From Stanieria sp. NIES-3757 (lineage in GTDB: Bacteria; Cyanobacteriota; Cyanobacteriia; Cyanobacteriales; Xenococcaceae), in assembly GCA_002355455.1 (NCBI GenBank), contig AP017375.1, positions 4,517,640 through 4,581,639 on the forward strand: DNA of 64,000 nt, read 5' to 3'. Both the position numbers and the translations under genes were made by a program. The notes beneath the pieces were generated by a model. The model saw only the letters and a program-made list of their open reading frames with translations. It did not search any database and was not told where the DNA came from. Shown piece by piece: positions 44,168-56,217 of the stretch. Within the stretch, counting starts at the first letter, position 1; every line of letters begins with the position of its first letter.

Positions 44168-45385
44168 TTAAATACTTCTTAGTGCCACAATGGGATCGAG
44201 TTTGGCAGCAGAACGTGCAGGAAAAACACCAAAGAAAAGTCCAATGCCACCAGAAACACTTACCGCCATAACAATTGCGACAGGGGAAACAGTAGCTGCT
44301 AAGGGAGAAAATGCTCCTACTATTAAAATAGTACCAACTCCAATTAAAGTACCAATCACTCCACCCGTAGCCGATAAAATAATTGCTTCAATTAAAAACT
44401 GTCCTAAAATATCTTTTTCTCTAGCACCGATCGCTTTACGTAAACCTATTTCTTGAGTTCTTTCTCTGACTGAAACTAGCATAATATTCATTACGCCGAT
44501 ACCACCAACGACTAGAGAAATTCCTGCCACCGCAGCTAAAAGAAAAGTTAAACCATTAGTTACTGTGCCAACAATTGTCAAAATATCTTTTTGAGTTTGT
44601 ACCCCGAAATCATCACTATCGGTAATTTTATGACGTAAGCGTAAGAGGTTTTCAATTTGAAACTTAGCTGCACGAATGCTATTTTCATCTTTAGCGGAAA
44701 TAGCAATAAAGGAAACTTGAGTTCCGTAAGGAGAAGTGTTGCCAACAATTTGATTGGACATTGTTGTGAGTGGTATGTACACAGAATCATCTTGATTACT
44801 TCCCAAAAAAGAACCTTTTGATTCCATTATGCCAATCACTTCAAAGCTAATATTTTTAATCCTAATTTGTTTACCAATTGGATTAGTTTGTAAAAAAAAC
44901 TGTTCGGCAATTTCTGAACCTAAAACAACTACACGATTATTACGCTTCAAGTCATTTTCATTGATAAATCTGCCTCGATCAACCTCAAAACTTCGCACGC
45001 TCAAAAACTCTGGTGTTGTTCCAATTACCAATTTATTATTATTGCGACTGCGATAAGTAATCAGTTGATTACCATTAATTTGAGGAGCAACTTCAGTAAC
45101 GCTTGGAACTTGTTCGGCGATCGCGTCTGCGTCTTCCCATACCAAAGTTTTTGGTAAATCAAAGGAAGTACGGCGTTCTTCTTGCGAACCTGGTACAACA
45201 AACAACACATTAGGGCCTAAAGACTCAAATTGTTCTTTGGCTAATTTTTGCGCTCCCTGTCCAATGCCTACTAAAGCAATTACAGAAGCATTACCAATTA
45301 CAATGCCTAACATGGTTAAACTGCTACGTAACTTATTACTAGTTAAGGTAGAAGCTGCCATTTTCAGGTTTTCTACAATATTCAT
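44168..45385 (-). CDS. MacB-type ABC transporter permease (FtsX domain)
   Basis: 405 residues. An N-terminal helix (LTSNKLRSSLTMLGIVIGNASVIALVG, about 14-40) is followed by a periplasmic MacB_PCD-like domain (about 45-265). Three C-terminal helices form the FtsX domain with the characteristic VSVRERTQEIGLRKAIGARE (about 305-324). The ATP-binding subunit is on a separate chain in this type (DevC/MacB-permease style), and no ATPase gene is next to it. Together with the upstream membrane-fusion protein it should form a tripartite exporter of lipids, peptides or heterocyst-type glycolipids. Confidence 0.9.
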   Translation of the reverse strand: MNIVENLKMAASTLTSNKLRSSLTMLGIVIGNASVIALVGIGQGAQKLAKEQFESLGPNVLFVVPGSQEERRTSFDLPKTLVWEDADAIAEQVPSVTEVAPQINGNQLITYRSRNNNKLVIGTTPEFLSVRSFEVDRGRFINENDLKRNNRVVVLGSEIAEQFFLQTNPIGKQIRIKNISFEVIGIMESKGSFLGSNQDDSVYIPLTTMSNQIVGNTSPYGTQVSFIAISAKDENSIRAAKFQIENLLRLRHKITDSDDFGVQTQKDILTIVGTVTNGLTFLLAAVAGISLVVGGIGVMNIMLVSVRERTQEIGLRKAIGAREKDILGQFLIEAIILSATGGVIGTLIGVGTILIVGAFSPLAATVSPVAIVMAVSVSGGIGLFFGVFPARSAAKLDPIVALRSI

Positions 45386-45448
45386 TTGTTAACTGTTAAT
45401 GGTTGATAGTTGATTATTCATCATTAGTAATTAGTAACTGATCACTGT

Positions 45449-46873
45449 TTATTCTGATTCTTTATTTTTCTCTTCTGGTAAATCAATAAACACGCGATCG
45501 CTTGTAGACAAACCTGATAAAACTTGAGTTTTATCCCGTAAGGTGAGTCCAATTTTCACGGGTTTAAACTCGGGTTGATTTTTTTGGTTGAGAATCATTA
45601 CTCCCTGTTCTCCCTCTTGAGTCACAATGGCTACGGTAGGAACAACTAAAGCATTATTTAATTCTTGTCCTAAAAAAGTCACATCGACATTCATTTTTGA
45701 GAGCAATTTATCTTGACCAGTCATCAAAGCAATTTTGACTTGAAACGAAGTCACGTTATCTTCTACGACTGCTTCAGGAGCAATAGTTTTGATCACACCA
45801 AAAAAAACATCATCGGGATAAGCATCTGCTATAATTCTTACTTTTTGTCCTGGTTGTAACTGACCAATATCTACTTCTGGAACTTCGGCTACTATTTCTA
45901 ACCCTTGCGCGATCGCTAAAATAGAAGTCGAAGTAGCTGAAGCTGTACTAGAAGCCGAAGTAGTTGGAGTGACAAAAGCTCCTTCCACTGCATATTTTTG
46001 AGTGATAATTCCATCAAAAGGAGCGGTCAAAATTGTATCAACAAATTGAACTTCTACTTGCTTCAGAGCAGCTTGAGAAGATTCTACCGCAGCTTCTAAA
46101 GAAGCTATTTCATTTCTAGCATTTTGTTGTCTTTGTTCTAGAGCAAGTTTAGCTTCACCAATAGCAGCAGCTAATTGTTCCAGTTCAGGATTTCCCGTGC
46201 CTTTAAGTTGTTCAAGCCGTTGGGCAATTTCGGCTACATTAGCCTGAGCATTTTGATAATTATTGACAGTTTCATCAAAACGATCTTGAGTAATTGCTCC
46301 TTGCTCAAGTAGATATTGATTACGTTTAACCCTTTCTTGGGATAATTTTAAAGCTGATTCTGCTGCTTGCAGTTGCGCTCTAGTTTGATCGATATCTCTC
46401 GGAATTCTAGCCTGAGCTTGACTAAATTGAGCTTGAGCTTGAGCTAATCTAGCTTTAGCCTGTTCAATTTCACCTGCCACACTAACTTTTTTCTCTTGAA
46501 GATTAGCGATCGCGCCTTTGAGGTCAGCCTGAGCTTGAACACCTTGAGCTTGAATCTCGACATTTTCCATTACCGCCAGCTTTTGTCCTTGTTTGACGGA
46601 ATCGCCTTGTTCGACCAGTAATTTCGCTAAACGACCAGGATTTTTTGGGCTAATGTTGACACTTTTGATTGGTTCTACAGTGCCACTGGCTTTAATTTGT
46701 ACAGTTAAATCTTGTTGTTCAACAGGTACAGTTAACTCTTCTAATTCCGAGCGAGAACCAGCATTTTGCACAGTGAAATAAATAGTAGTACCTAGCAAGA
46801 TAAAACTACCTGTAATTATACCGACTATCCACGGTAAAGGACGTTTTAGCTTGCCAAATAAAGGACTTTCCAT
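45449..46873 (-). CDS. Periplasmic adaptor (MacA/HlyD-type) of an ABC exporter
   Basis: 474 residues. An N-terminal helix (PWIVGIITGSFILLGTTIYF) anchors it. A biotinyl-lipoyl half (VNISPKNPGRLAKLLVEQGD, about 68-87) comes next, then a long coiled-coil hairpin (about 105-275, rich in Gln, Ala and Glu), the second lipoyl half (LTAPFDGIITQKYAVEGAF, about 278-296), and beta-barrel domains to the end. This is the membrane-fusion component linking an inner-membrane permease to an outer-membrane channel. It is 63 bases upstream of the permease gene, so the three genes form one operon. Confidence 0.9.
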   Translation of the reverse strand: MESPLFGKLKRPLPWIVGIITGSFILLGTTIYFTVQNAGSRSELEELTVPVEQQDLTVQIKASGTVEPIKSVNISPKNPGRLAKLLVEQGDSVKQGQKLAVMENVEIQAQGVQAQADLKGAIANLQEKKVSVAGEIEQAKARLAQAQAQFSQAQARIPRDIDQTRAQLQAAESALKLSQERVKRNQYLLEQGAITQDRFDETVNNYQNAQANVAEIAQRLEQLKGTGNPELEQLAAAIGEAKLALEQRQQNARNEIASLEAAVESSQAALKQVEVQFVDTILTAPFDGIITQKYAVEGAFVTPTTSASSTASATSTSILAIAQGLEIVAEVPEVDIGQLQPGQKVRIIADAYPDDVFFGVIKTIAPEAVVEDNVTSFQVKIALMTGQDKLLSKMNVDVTFLGQELNNALVVPTVAIVTQEGEQGVMILNQKNQPEFKPVKIGLTLRDKTQVLSGLSTSDRVFIDLPEEKNKESE

Positions 46874-47101
46874 AAATATTTTTAACCAATGAATGATTCG
46901 GCAATAGAGGAGCTAACCAAGCTATACTGTAATTTAATCTTTACTTAAATATTAACTTTAATCAAAAAAAAATGTGGGTTAACTCCTCCTCAAGTAAGGC
47001 TTTGAGCGAATTGCTTTTGAATAGTTCTATTTAAAATACGGAAAAATACCCTTAACATAGATTGAATGATAGAGTGTGTAAGTTTAAATTGAGGCGATGC
47101 C

Positions 47102-47998
47102 GTGCCTAAACTGAATTGGTTATATTCTCTGATAGTTTGTACTGGTTTATCTAGTATAGTCGTTCCTGCCCAGGGACAAGCTCTTCTTCCCTACATACCA
47201 AAACTAAATTCAGAACAACTAGAACAACAAGGTCTGCAACTGCTTCAAGATGCAGTACAGTTAATTAAATTTCAGCAGTATGAATTAGCTTTACCTAGGG
47301 CTGAATTGGCTACGCAATTAGCTCCTGACACGTATGAAGTTTGGTATATATTAGGCAGTCTTTATATACAACAAGACCAATTAGACCAAGGAATTAAAGT
47401 ACTTCAAAAAGCGGAAAAACTTGCGCCTAATCAAGAAGGGGTATTATTTACTTTAGGTAACGCTTATTTCCAAAAAGGTAATTATCAAGCAGCATTACAA
47501 AAATTAGAAGCAGGATTAAAAATTAAAGGTGATGCTCCTGAAGCTTTATTTGATTTAGGGAATACTTATTTAAAATTAGATCAATATCAAGACGCAATTT
47601 CTTCTTATCAAAAAGCTGTGTCTCAAGAAGAAAAATTTTGGCCGGCAATTAATAATGTTGGTTTAGTTAAATACGAACAGGGTGATATTAATGAGGCGAT
47701 AGAGCAATGGCAAGCCGCTCTCAAAATTGACCCCGAACAAACTGAACCACAACTGGCTTTAGCAGTCGCCTTGTATACTCAAGGAGAAGTTGACAAAGGA
47801 GTAGAACTTGGAGGCGCAGCTTTAGCTAATGACAGTCGTTATGCGGAGCTTCAGTTTCTCCAAGATAATCTGTGGGGAAAACGTTTGCTTGAAGATACTA
47901 AAGCTTTTCTAGCTAATCCACAAATGCAAGCAATTGTTTCTCGTCTTAAAGAAGAAGCTCCGACAGAAAATTCACCAAAAACAGATTTGGTACCCTAA
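47102..47998 (+). CDS. Exported TPR-repeat protein
   Basis: 298 residues from a GTG start. The signal peptide is about 1-26 (LYSLIVCTGLSSIVVPAQGQA). Five to six tetratricopeptide repeats follow (about 35-245), seen as W..LG..Y and A....A..L.P patterns (for example YEVWYILGSLYIQQDQLDQG). The last 40 residues are unassigned. It should act as a periplasmic protein-protein scaffold. Divergent from the exporter operon; a role in it is possible but unproved. Confidence 0.8.
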   Translation: MPKLNWLYSLIVCTGLSSIVVPAQGQALLPYIPKLNSEQLEQQGLQLLQDAVQLIKFQQYELALPRAELATQLAPDTYEVWYILGSLYIQQDQLDQGIKVLQKAEKLAPNQEGVLFTLGNAYFQKGNYQAALQKLEAGLKIKGDAPEALFDLGNTYLKLDQYQDAISSYQKAVSQEEKFWPAINNVGLVKYEQGDINEAIEQWQAALKIDPEQTEPQLALAVALYTQGEVDKGVELGGAALANDSRYAELQFLQDNLWGKRLLEDTKAFLANPQMQAIVSRLKEEAPTENSPKTDLVP

Positions 47999-48099
47999 TC
48001 AAACTAAAATTTTCCAAAAGTTTTCAATTTATAGCTCTATTTAATTTTGAGAAGTGAAATAATTATTTAGTTGATTTGTACTAGTAAAGATGATATTAT

Positions 48100-48125
48100 G
48101 CCACTGAAGTCAAAAAGGCAGTGGC
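48100..48125. terminator. Hairpin between converging genes
   Basis: GCCACTG (48100-48106) and CAGTGGC (48119-48125) form a perfect 7-bp stem with a 12-nt loop, in the gap between the TPR gene and the response-regulator gene. No T-run follows directly on either strand, so termination is probable but not certain. Confidence 0.45.
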
Positions 48126-48182
48126 TCTAAACTTTGTTATGTATACTTTTCAAGTTGTCGACTTGAGATTGTCAAGATTGGC

Positions 48183-48581
48183 TTATGAGTGATTAATCAA
48201 AGCTAAAATTTGGTCGATAAACTTTTGGTGATCGACAACAGGTTTAGAAATATAATCATCAGCACCGCTTTGTTTGAGGAAATTTTCGCGATCGCCTTGC
48301 ATAGCATGAGCCGTCACTAAAATTACTGGCAGAGTAGAAGTTTTTGGGTCGGATTTTAACATTTGGGTAATTTTAATGCCATCGACTGATTTCCCTTGAT
48401 AAACACTATTAGCAAGAGAAACGTCCATTAAAATAATATCTATTTCGCCAGATTGGGCGAATTGAAGAACTTCTTCCACATTTTCCGTGCCTCTTACTTC
48501 CAAACCACCTCTTTTAGTCAGAATTTTGGAAAAAACTCGAAAATTGATTGGGTCATCTTCTACAATCAAAACCGTTGTCAT
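48183..48581 (-). CDS. Single-domain response regulator (CheY-like)
   Basis: 132 residues, one receiver domain. VLIVEDDP carries the acidic pair (Glu8-Asp9-Asp10), the acceptor is Asp53 in ILMDVSLANS, and the conserved Lys lies in DDYISKPV near the C-terminus. There is no output domain. There is a seven-residue insertion after Asp53 (NSVYQGK) compared with typical CheY. It is next to a type II topoisomerase gene but in the opposite direction; its partner kinase is not evident. Confidence 0.88.
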   Translation of the reverse strand: MTTVLIVEDDPINFRVFSKILTKRGGLEVRGTENVEEVLQFAQSGEIDIILMDVSLANSVYQGKSVDGIKITQMLKSDPKTSTLPVILVTAHAMQGDRENFLKQSGADDYISKPVVDHQKFIDQILALINHS

Positions 48582-48726
48582 AGATATTAATTACAAATAT
48601 TAATTACAAAACTTTTCTTTAAATTCAAAGGAACTTAGTGTTAAGAATAACTTGAATCAGGTTACCTTGAAGGCAGTACCTGTCTACTAACACAATTGTG
48701 GCTTAAAAGTTTAGGATCGGAAACTC

Positions 48727-51354
48727 ATGGCAAAACAGTTTAACCTACTCGGTAGTGGTCAAATTATTTCTACTGCGCTCCACTCGGAAATGGAAAGGTC
48801 TTATCTGGAATATGCTATGAGCGTGATCGTGGGACGAGCTTTACCAGATGTTCGAGATGGACTTAAACCAGTACATCGGCGAATTTTATATGCCATGCAC
48901 GAACTTGGTTTAACTCCAGACCGTCCTTTTCGCAAATGCGCCCGTGTAGTAGGAGATGTTTTAGGAAAATACCATCCTCACGGCGATCAAGCCGTCTATG
49001 ATGCTTTGGTGAGGATGGCACAGGATTTTTCTACTCGTTATCCCCTGCTCGATGGTCATGGTAATTTTGGCTCGGTGGATAACGATCCTCCAGCAGCGAT
49101 GCGCTACACCGAAACTAGATTAGCTTCTGTGGCTCATCAAGCAATGTTGAGTGAAATTGGTGAAGCAACTGTCGATTTTACGAGTAATTTTGACAATTCT
49201 CAGCAAGAACCAGTCGTTTTACCTGTTCAACTGCCAATTTTACTTCTCAATGGTTGCTCTGGCATTGCTGTAGGGATGGCAACCAATATACCTCCCCATA
49301 ATTTACCTGAAGTAGTTGATGGTTTAATTGCTTTAATCGATAAACCAGAATTACCCGATGAACAACTGTGGCAGTTAATTCCAGGGCCCGATTTCCCGAC
49401 AGGAGGAGAAATTATTGACAAATCAGGCATTATCGAAGCCTATCGCACGGGTAAAGGGATTATTACGGTTCGAGGAATAGCCAAGGTTGAAAGCATTTCT
49501 GTCAGCACGAAAAGACGCAAAGAGAGAACTGCGCTGATAGTTACAGAGTTACCTTATCAAGTTAATAAAGCTAGTTGGATTGAAAAAGTAGCAGAGTTGG
49601 TCAATCAAGGCAAAATTGAAGGAATTGCCGATATTCGAGATGAAAGCAATCGGGCTGGAATTCGCGTAGTGATTGAATTAAAACGAGATACGAATCCTCA
49701 ACCAGTCCTCAAACAACTTTATCGACAAACTGCCCTACAATCGAATTTTGGGGCAATTCTGCTTGCTTTGGTAGACAACAAACCTTGTCAGCTTCCTCTG
49801 CGAGATTTATTGACCGAGTTTTTAAAATTCCGCGAACAAACTCTTAGAAGGCAATATAGTTATGATTTAGAACAAGCACAACAACGTCTCCATCTCGTCG
49901 GAGGATTGCTCGCAGCTTTAAATAATCTTGATCGCGTGATTGATATCCTTCGTAATGCTCCTGATGGCACTACTGCTAAATACAGTCTTGAAGCAGAATT
50001 AAATCTTACTGATGCTCAAACAGATTCAATTTTAGCTATGCCGATGCGTCGTCTGACGGGGTTGGAAAAGCAAAAACTAGAAACCGAATTTGCTGATTTG
50101 CAACAACGCATTGCTGAGTTAGAAAGAATTTTAAGCGAGCGCCATGAATTAATGAAGGCTCTCAAAAAAGAACTTCGCGCTCTCAAACGTAAATACGGTG
50201 ATGAACGTCGAACTCGAATTGTTATTCCTGTCAAAAAAGAGCAACCGAAGCAAGAGTTATCAGCAAAAGAAACCAACCATCAAGATGCTCAAGGACTAAA
50301 GGAAAAGCAACTCTTGACTTTGAACGAAGCTAATGGTTCAAGAACTAAAATAGCAAAAGAACAAAAACTTGACGCTTCCTCGAACAAACAGAAAAAAAAC
50401 GAGATTCAGCCTTCAGTGTTCAATATTCAGCGCGATCCAAACGCTACCATAGCTATTACCCATCAAGGTTGCATTTATTGGCAAAATCCTACTCAAGAAC
50501 AAGAATTACTTCCTGCTAAACCTAAACCAGGAGAAGATTTGGTCGTTTACGCTGAACCAATTAATGCTCGCGAACAAGTTATTGTAATTACAGATAGCGG
50601 TAAAGCTTATCCACTTAGTATTGAAGAAATTCCTGCTAAAATTCAAGCCCAAAATGTCACTGCGTTGAACCTGTTATCTAAAGCTGCCCAACGAGATGCT
50701 AATAGTACAGTAGCGCACTTTTTCTTACCTACAGAAGCTAAAAACCTGGATTTAATTTTAGTAACCGAAAAAGGCATAATTAAACGTCTTCCTATTTCAG
50801 AATTAACCAATCTCGGTAATCGCGGTTTAGTCCTAATCAAACTTAAAGAACAAGACCGTCTCAAATATGTCAGTTTTACTAAAGAAGACCAAGAAGTTGC
50901 GATCGCAACAACGGGAGGACGTATTCTTCGTCTGCCTGTCAACGATCAACAAATTCCCATTCTGGGTAGGAATGCTCAAGGCAACCAAGCGTTGAAATTA
51001 CGTTACGGTGAAGCAATTGTTGGTTGTGTCACTTTAACCAGTGAAGATAACCTACTTTTGGTTACTCAGTCGGGTTACGGTAAGTGTATTCCCGTAACGG
51101 CTCTCAGGTTAGCGAGTCGAGGTGATATTGGTACGCAAGCAATTCAATTTAGTAATAAAACTGATAATTTGGCTGGAATGATTTTGGCTCAACCACATCA
51201 GTCAATTATGTTAAATACTAATAATGAACAAAAATTGCTGATTGCGATTGATGAAATTAATTTATTAGGAACAGATGGTGCTGGTAATAAATTAGTAAAA
51301 CTTCAACCTCAAGAAGTAGTGACGGAAATTATACCGTTAGAGTTGGATAAGTAA
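48727..51354 (+). CDS. Type II topoisomerase subunit A (GyrA paralogue lacking the GyrA-box)
   Basis: 875 residues. The breakage-reunion domain (about 10-500) is intact: catalytic Tyr127 in [16 protein letters not shown], and a helix-loop with [13 protein letters not shown]. At the site equivalent to the quinolone-contact Ser83 of Escherichia coli it has Gln88, while Asp92 keeps the acidic residue. The C-terminal pinwheel (about 575-870) has its blade repeats, but I find no QRRGGKG-type GyrA-box. A lysine/glutamine-rich linker (about 500-570, [14 protein letters not shown]) separates the two. Loss of the box suggests topoisomerase IV-like behaviour, not negative supercoiling. Cyanobacteria commonly carry two GyrA-like genes; this looks like the second. 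No gyrB/parE is adjacent. Confidence 0.88.
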   Translation: MAKQFNLLGSGQIISTALHSEMERSYLEYAMSVIVGRALPDVRDGLKPVHRRILYAMHELGLTPDRPFRKCARVVGDVLGKYHPHGDQAVYDALVRMAQDFSTRYPLLDGHGNFGSVDNDPPAAMRYTETRLASVAHQAMLSEIGEATVDFTSNFDNSQQEPVVLPVQLPILLLNGCSGIAVGMATNIPPHNLPEVVDGLIALIDKPELPDEQLWQLIPGPDFPTGGEIIDKSGIIEAYRTGKGIITVRGIAKVESISVSTKRRKERTALIVTELPYQVNKASWIEKVAELVNQGKIEGIADIRDESNRAGIRVVIELKRDTNPQPVLKQLYRQTALQSNFGAILLALVDNKPCQLPLRDLLTEFLKFREQTLRRQYSYDLEQAQQRLHLVGGLLAALNNLDRVIDILRNAPDGTTAKYSLEAELNLTDAQTDSILAMPMRRLTGLEKQKLETEFADLQQRIAELERILSERHELMKALKKELRALKRKYGDERRTRIVIPVKKEQPKQELSAKETNHQDAQGLKEKQLLTLNEANGSRTKIAKEQKLDASSNKQKKNEIQPSVFNIQRDPNATIAITHQGCIYWQNPTQEQELLPAKPKPGEDLVVYAEPINAREQVIVITDSGKAYPLSIEEIPAKIQAQNVTALNLLSKAAQRDANSTVAHFFLPTEAKNLDLILVTEKGIIKRLPISELTNLGNRGLVLIKLKEQDRLKYVSFTKEDQEVAIATTGGRILRLPVNDQQIPILGRNAQGNQALKLRYGEAIVGCVTLTSEDNLLLVTQSGYGKCIPVTALRLASRGDIGTQAIQFSNKTDNLAGMILAQPHQSIMLNTNNEQKLLIAIDEINLLGTDGAGNKLVKLQPQEVVTEIIPLELDK

Positions 51355-51379
51355 GTCAAATTGAATAAGTATCTGATAA

Positions 51380-51414
51380 TTAAAAAAGGGGGATAAAACC
51401 AAATTCATCCCCTT
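51380..51414 (-). terminator. Intrinsic terminator of ftsH
   Basis: On the minus strand, AAGGGGAT (from 51414) pairs with ATCCCCCTT (to 51386; one bulged C) around a loop of 12. It is followed by TTTTTT. It lies about 25 bases after the ftsH stop and also sits after the topoisomerase gene, so it may work in both directions. Confidence 0.7.
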
Positions 51415-51438
51415 AATTCTTTAACTAAGAAACAAAAA

Positions 51439-53328
51439 TTATAGCTGAGGAACAAACTGTTCTTTCTCAGGTACTTCAGTGTACTCAGCTACGATTTGAC
51501 GAAACTCTTCTCCATCAATAGTTTCTTTTTCAATCAACAAATCAACTAAACGATCAATAACTTCACGATTTTCTCGAATGATTTTACGAGCCAAATTGTG
51601 ACCGTGTTCGCTAATTTGACGGACTTGATCGTCAATTCGAGAAGCAACTTCTTCTGAATATTCGGCACGGGACATTAAACCTGCACCCAAAAAGACTTCT
51701 CCACCTTGACCTTCTAAAGAAACAGGGCCTAAATCACTCATCCCAAAGCGAGTAACCATTTGTCGTGCCATTTCTGTGACTTGTTGTAAATCACCACCTG
51801 CACCAGTGGTAACTTCGTCATAACCAAAAATTTCTTCTTCAGCAGCACGACCACCCATTGCACCAGCGATTCTCGCCATTAACTGAGATTTGGTGATTAA
51901 ACCTTGGTCTTCATTAGGAGTGAACCAAGTTAAACCCTGCGCTTGTCCTCGTGGAATGAGGGTGACTTTTTGTACAGGGTCATGGTCTTTAATCAAAGTA
52001 CCAACGATCGCATGACCTACTTCATGATAAGCAATTAATCGTTTACTCTTGCCATCTACTAAAGGAGTTCCTTCCATACCAGCGACAACGCGGTCAACTG
52101 CATCATCAATTTCTGCCATGGTAATCGCTTCTTTTCTTCTTCTAGCAGTAAGAATGGCTGCCTCATTAAGGAGGTTAGCAAGATCTGCACCAGAGAAACC
52201 AGGAGTCCGACGAGCGATCGCATCTAAAGAAATTTCAGAGGCTAATTTTTTATTGCGAGAGTGAACTTCTAAGATTTCTAAACGACCTTTGATATCAGGA
52301 TTGTCGACAATTACCTGACGGTCAAAACGACCAGGACGCATTAAGGCAGAGTCAAGGACATCAGGACGGTTGGTAGCAGCAATAATGATAATGCCAGTAT
52401 TCCCTTCAAAACCATCCATTTCGGTCAGTAACTGATTAAGAGTTTGTTCCCTCTCGTCGTTACCACCACCGATACCAGCACCTCTTTGACGACCTACCGC
52501 ATCAATCTCATCAATAAAGATTAAACAAGGTGCATTTTCCTTAGCTTTCTTAAACAAATCGCGGACGCGAGAAGCACCGACACCGACAAACATTTCCACA
52601 AATTCCGAACCAGAGATACTAAAGAAAGGAACTCCAGCTTCTCCTGCGATCGCTTTGGCTAAGAGAGTTTTACCTGTACCAGGAGGGCCAACTAATAAAA
52701 CACCCTTGGGAATTCTGGCACCTACGGCGGTAAATCTTTCTGGTTGTTTTAAGAAAGTGACAACCTCTTGTAATTCTTCTTTGGCTTCATCAATTCCCGC
52801 TACGTCATCAAACATCACTCCCGTTTTAGCTTCCATTTGGAAACGAGCGCGAGATTTACCAAAGTTCATCGCTTGACCTGGACCACCAGGAATATTGCTG
52901 GAACGACGGAATAAAAAGAATAAAGCAGCAATCAATAGAATTGGAAAAACTAAATTACCTAATAAACCCCAAATGGCACCGTCGTTATTAACAGGATGGT
53001 AATCAAAACTAATATTGGCATCTCTTAACTTACTAATTAATTCGGGAGAATTTCCTGGTAAGTCTACTCTTAGCTTAAGCAAACGATTATCTAATTCGGG
53101 ATCGATCGCTTGAACGATCGCAGTTCTACCATTTTCGTATAATTCAACACTCGTTACTTTGTCAGCATTCAGATATTCTAAAAAACGACCATAGGTCATC
53201 CGAGTATTAGCTGTATTACCACTTAGACTGTCGGTAGCTGGTGCAAAGGTTCCCTGCCACAAAAAGAAACCTACCACCAACAAGGGTAACGTCCACAGTA
53301 AAATAATTCTCCAAGAAAATTTTTTCAT
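51439..53328 (-). CDS. ftsH: ATP-dependent zinc metalloprotease FtsH
   Basis: 629 residues. Two transmembrane helices (about 8-24 and 120-140) flank a periplasmic/lumenal domain. The AAA module has Walker A GPPGTGKT (214-221), Walker [10 protein letters not shown] (about 269-277) and second-region-of-homology residues (about 310-345). The protease has zinc motif HEVGH (435-439) and a later acidic ligand. Cyanobacteria have four FtsH proteins; this is closest in length and layout to those that remove damaged photosystem II D1, but assignment to FtsH2 or another needs alignment. Membrane-bound hexamer. Monocistronic, with a good terminator. Confidence 0.95.
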   Translation of the reverse strand: MKKFSWRIILLWTLPLLVVGFFLWQGTFAPATDSLSGNTANTRMTYGRFLEYLNADKVTSVELYENGRTAIVQAIDPELDNRLLKLRVDLPGNSPELISKLRDANISFDYHPVNNDGAIWGLLGNLVFPILLIAALFFLFRRSSNIPGGPGQAMNFGKSRARFQMEAKTGVMFDDVAGIDEAKEELQEVVTFLKQPERFTAVGARIPKGVLLVGPPGTGKTLLAKAIAGEAGVPFFSISGSEFVEMFVGVGASRVRDLFKKAKENAPCLIFIDEIDAVGRQRGAGIGGGNDEREQTLNQLLTEMDGFEGNTGIIIIAATNRPDVLDSALMRPGRFDRQVIVDNPDIKGRLEILEVHSRNKKLASEISLDAIARRTPGFSGADLANLLNEAAILTARRRKEAITMAEIDDAVDRVVAGMEGTPLVDGKSKRLIAYHEVGHAIVGTLIKDHDPVQKVTLIPRGQAQGLTWFTPNEDQGLITKSQLMARIAGAMGGRAAEEEIFGYDEVTTGAGGDLQQVTEMARQMVTRFGMSDLGPVSLEGQGGEVFLGAGLMSRAEYSEEVASRIDDQVRQISEHGHNLARKIIRENREVIDRLVDLLIEKETIDGEEFRQIVAEYTEVPEKEQFVPQL

Positions 53329-53772
53329 AGGCTCTGATTTAGTTGTAATTGATTTTTATCAAGGCTATTTTGTTTTAGCTATACATTTAGTTTGGAAAAG
53401 CACTTAATTTATTTTTTGTCAAGTTATTTTTATCTTTAAGGGTTTAGCTTAATTAAATTTAACGTAATTCTCATCTAACAATCAACCCAATTTTAGGAAA
53501 GATGCTAAATTCAAAAAAACTGGTCTAAATCTTTTCTTAGTTGAACTGTTAATAAAGACTAATAAATTGCTACTTATCCTTAGCGTTTAAGCGAAAAATT
53601 TTGATTAGTTTCTTCAATTAAAAATCTCAATTTAACGGTATTAAAACAATCAGTGTTTCAACTTCAGTACTCGCCAACAGAAAATAGAAAATTATCAACT
53701 TCGTACTATAAAACTCTAGTTCCCTATCTGAATCGATGGGAAAAAAGGCGTTAGGCTGTAATCATAAACTTA
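53329..53772. other. Intergenic region upstream of ftsH
   Basis: 444 AT-rich bases holding the ftsH promoter and the end of the DUF1830 transcript. No protein-like frame. No clear operator or terminator was seen. Confidence 0.35.
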
Positions 53773-54042
53773 CTAGCACTCAAGCTGTTCACATCTAATC
53801 CGCTCAGCAAGAATTGCACTAGAAAAGCTACTGGTATAAATTTCTAATTCCGCTTGTGGAGGTGCTTCAAATACAAGGCGTTGCCCTGGAAAAATTACCC
53901 TTTCAAGATACCAATTAGTCACATTAGAAATTCGACCAATTTGTACTTTTTGGGTATGGTTAGTGTAGGAACAAAGGATATTTTCAGGGCAGTTAGATGG
54001 ACAGGAAGAGAACATAACTATTTGAGTCCAATTTATTAGCAC
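53773..54042 (-). CDS. DUF1830 protein
   Basis: 89 residues from the GTG at 54042, or 80 from the ATG at 54015. The block ILCSYTNHTQ, then RISNVTNWYLERVIFPGQ and RLVFEAPPQAELEIYTSS (about 22-70) matches DUF1830, a short family found almost only in cyanobacteria and of unknown role. An N-terminal pair of cysteines (SSCPSNCPEN) is notable. The GTG lies within a hairpin stem, whereas the ATG is outside it, so the ATG is the more likely start if the hairpin forms. Confidence 0.78.
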   Translation of the reverse strand: MLINWTQIVMFSSCPSNCPENILCSYTNHTQKVQIGRISNVTNWYLERVIFPGQRLVFEAPPQAELEIYTSSFSSAILAERIRCEQLEC

Positions 54043-54072
54043 TCAAACCTATTCGCTCTGAGTGCGCTTTTT
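54039..54072 (+). terminator. Terminator-like hairpin overlapping the DUF1830 start
   Basis: GCACTCA (54039-54045) and TGAGTGC (54059-54065) form a 7-bp stem with a 13-nt loop, followed on the + strand by GCTTTTTTATTT. It would end a + strand transcript running antisense to DUF1830. On the minus strand the same stem would cover the GTG candidate start. No + strand gene precedes it. Confidence 0.5.
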
Positions 54073-54337
54073 TATTTATCAGCCGTTTTATTCAAGAAGT
54101 TGGCTGACTGTTTTTAAAACTATGTAAACAAATATAAAGTTTTGTTGACCTAAAGAGAAACTTCTTTATATTTTCTCAAGACTTGGCTGAAAAATACTCT
54201 GTATCTACCCCGTAACTCTTTACTCTATAATGCGATCGCTCTTATCCCGCTAAGGAGTGTCAAAAGCGATCGCCCGAACCAGCCAAGACTAAATTTTTAG
54301 AAAATCATTTTAAGATTTTAGAAAAAATTCCCTCATC

Positions 54338-54376
54338 AAAAATAAAACGCGCCTAACTGGGGTTTGATAGACGCGC
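54338..54376 (-). terminator. Intrinsic terminator of petH
   Basis: Read on the minus strand, CGCGTCT (from 54375) pairs with AGGCGCG (to 54348), seven pairs with one G-T, followed by TTTTATTTTT. It is about 45 bases after the petH stop. The stretch between here and 54066 holds two GCGATCGC sites near 54232 and 54268 that form the arms of an inverted repeat; otherwise it is empty. Confidence 0.7.
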
Positions 54377-54416
54377 TAATAATTTTTCAGAATTAAAATT
54401 AACAGAAATGAAATTT

Positions 54417-56217
<1,801 letters not shown>

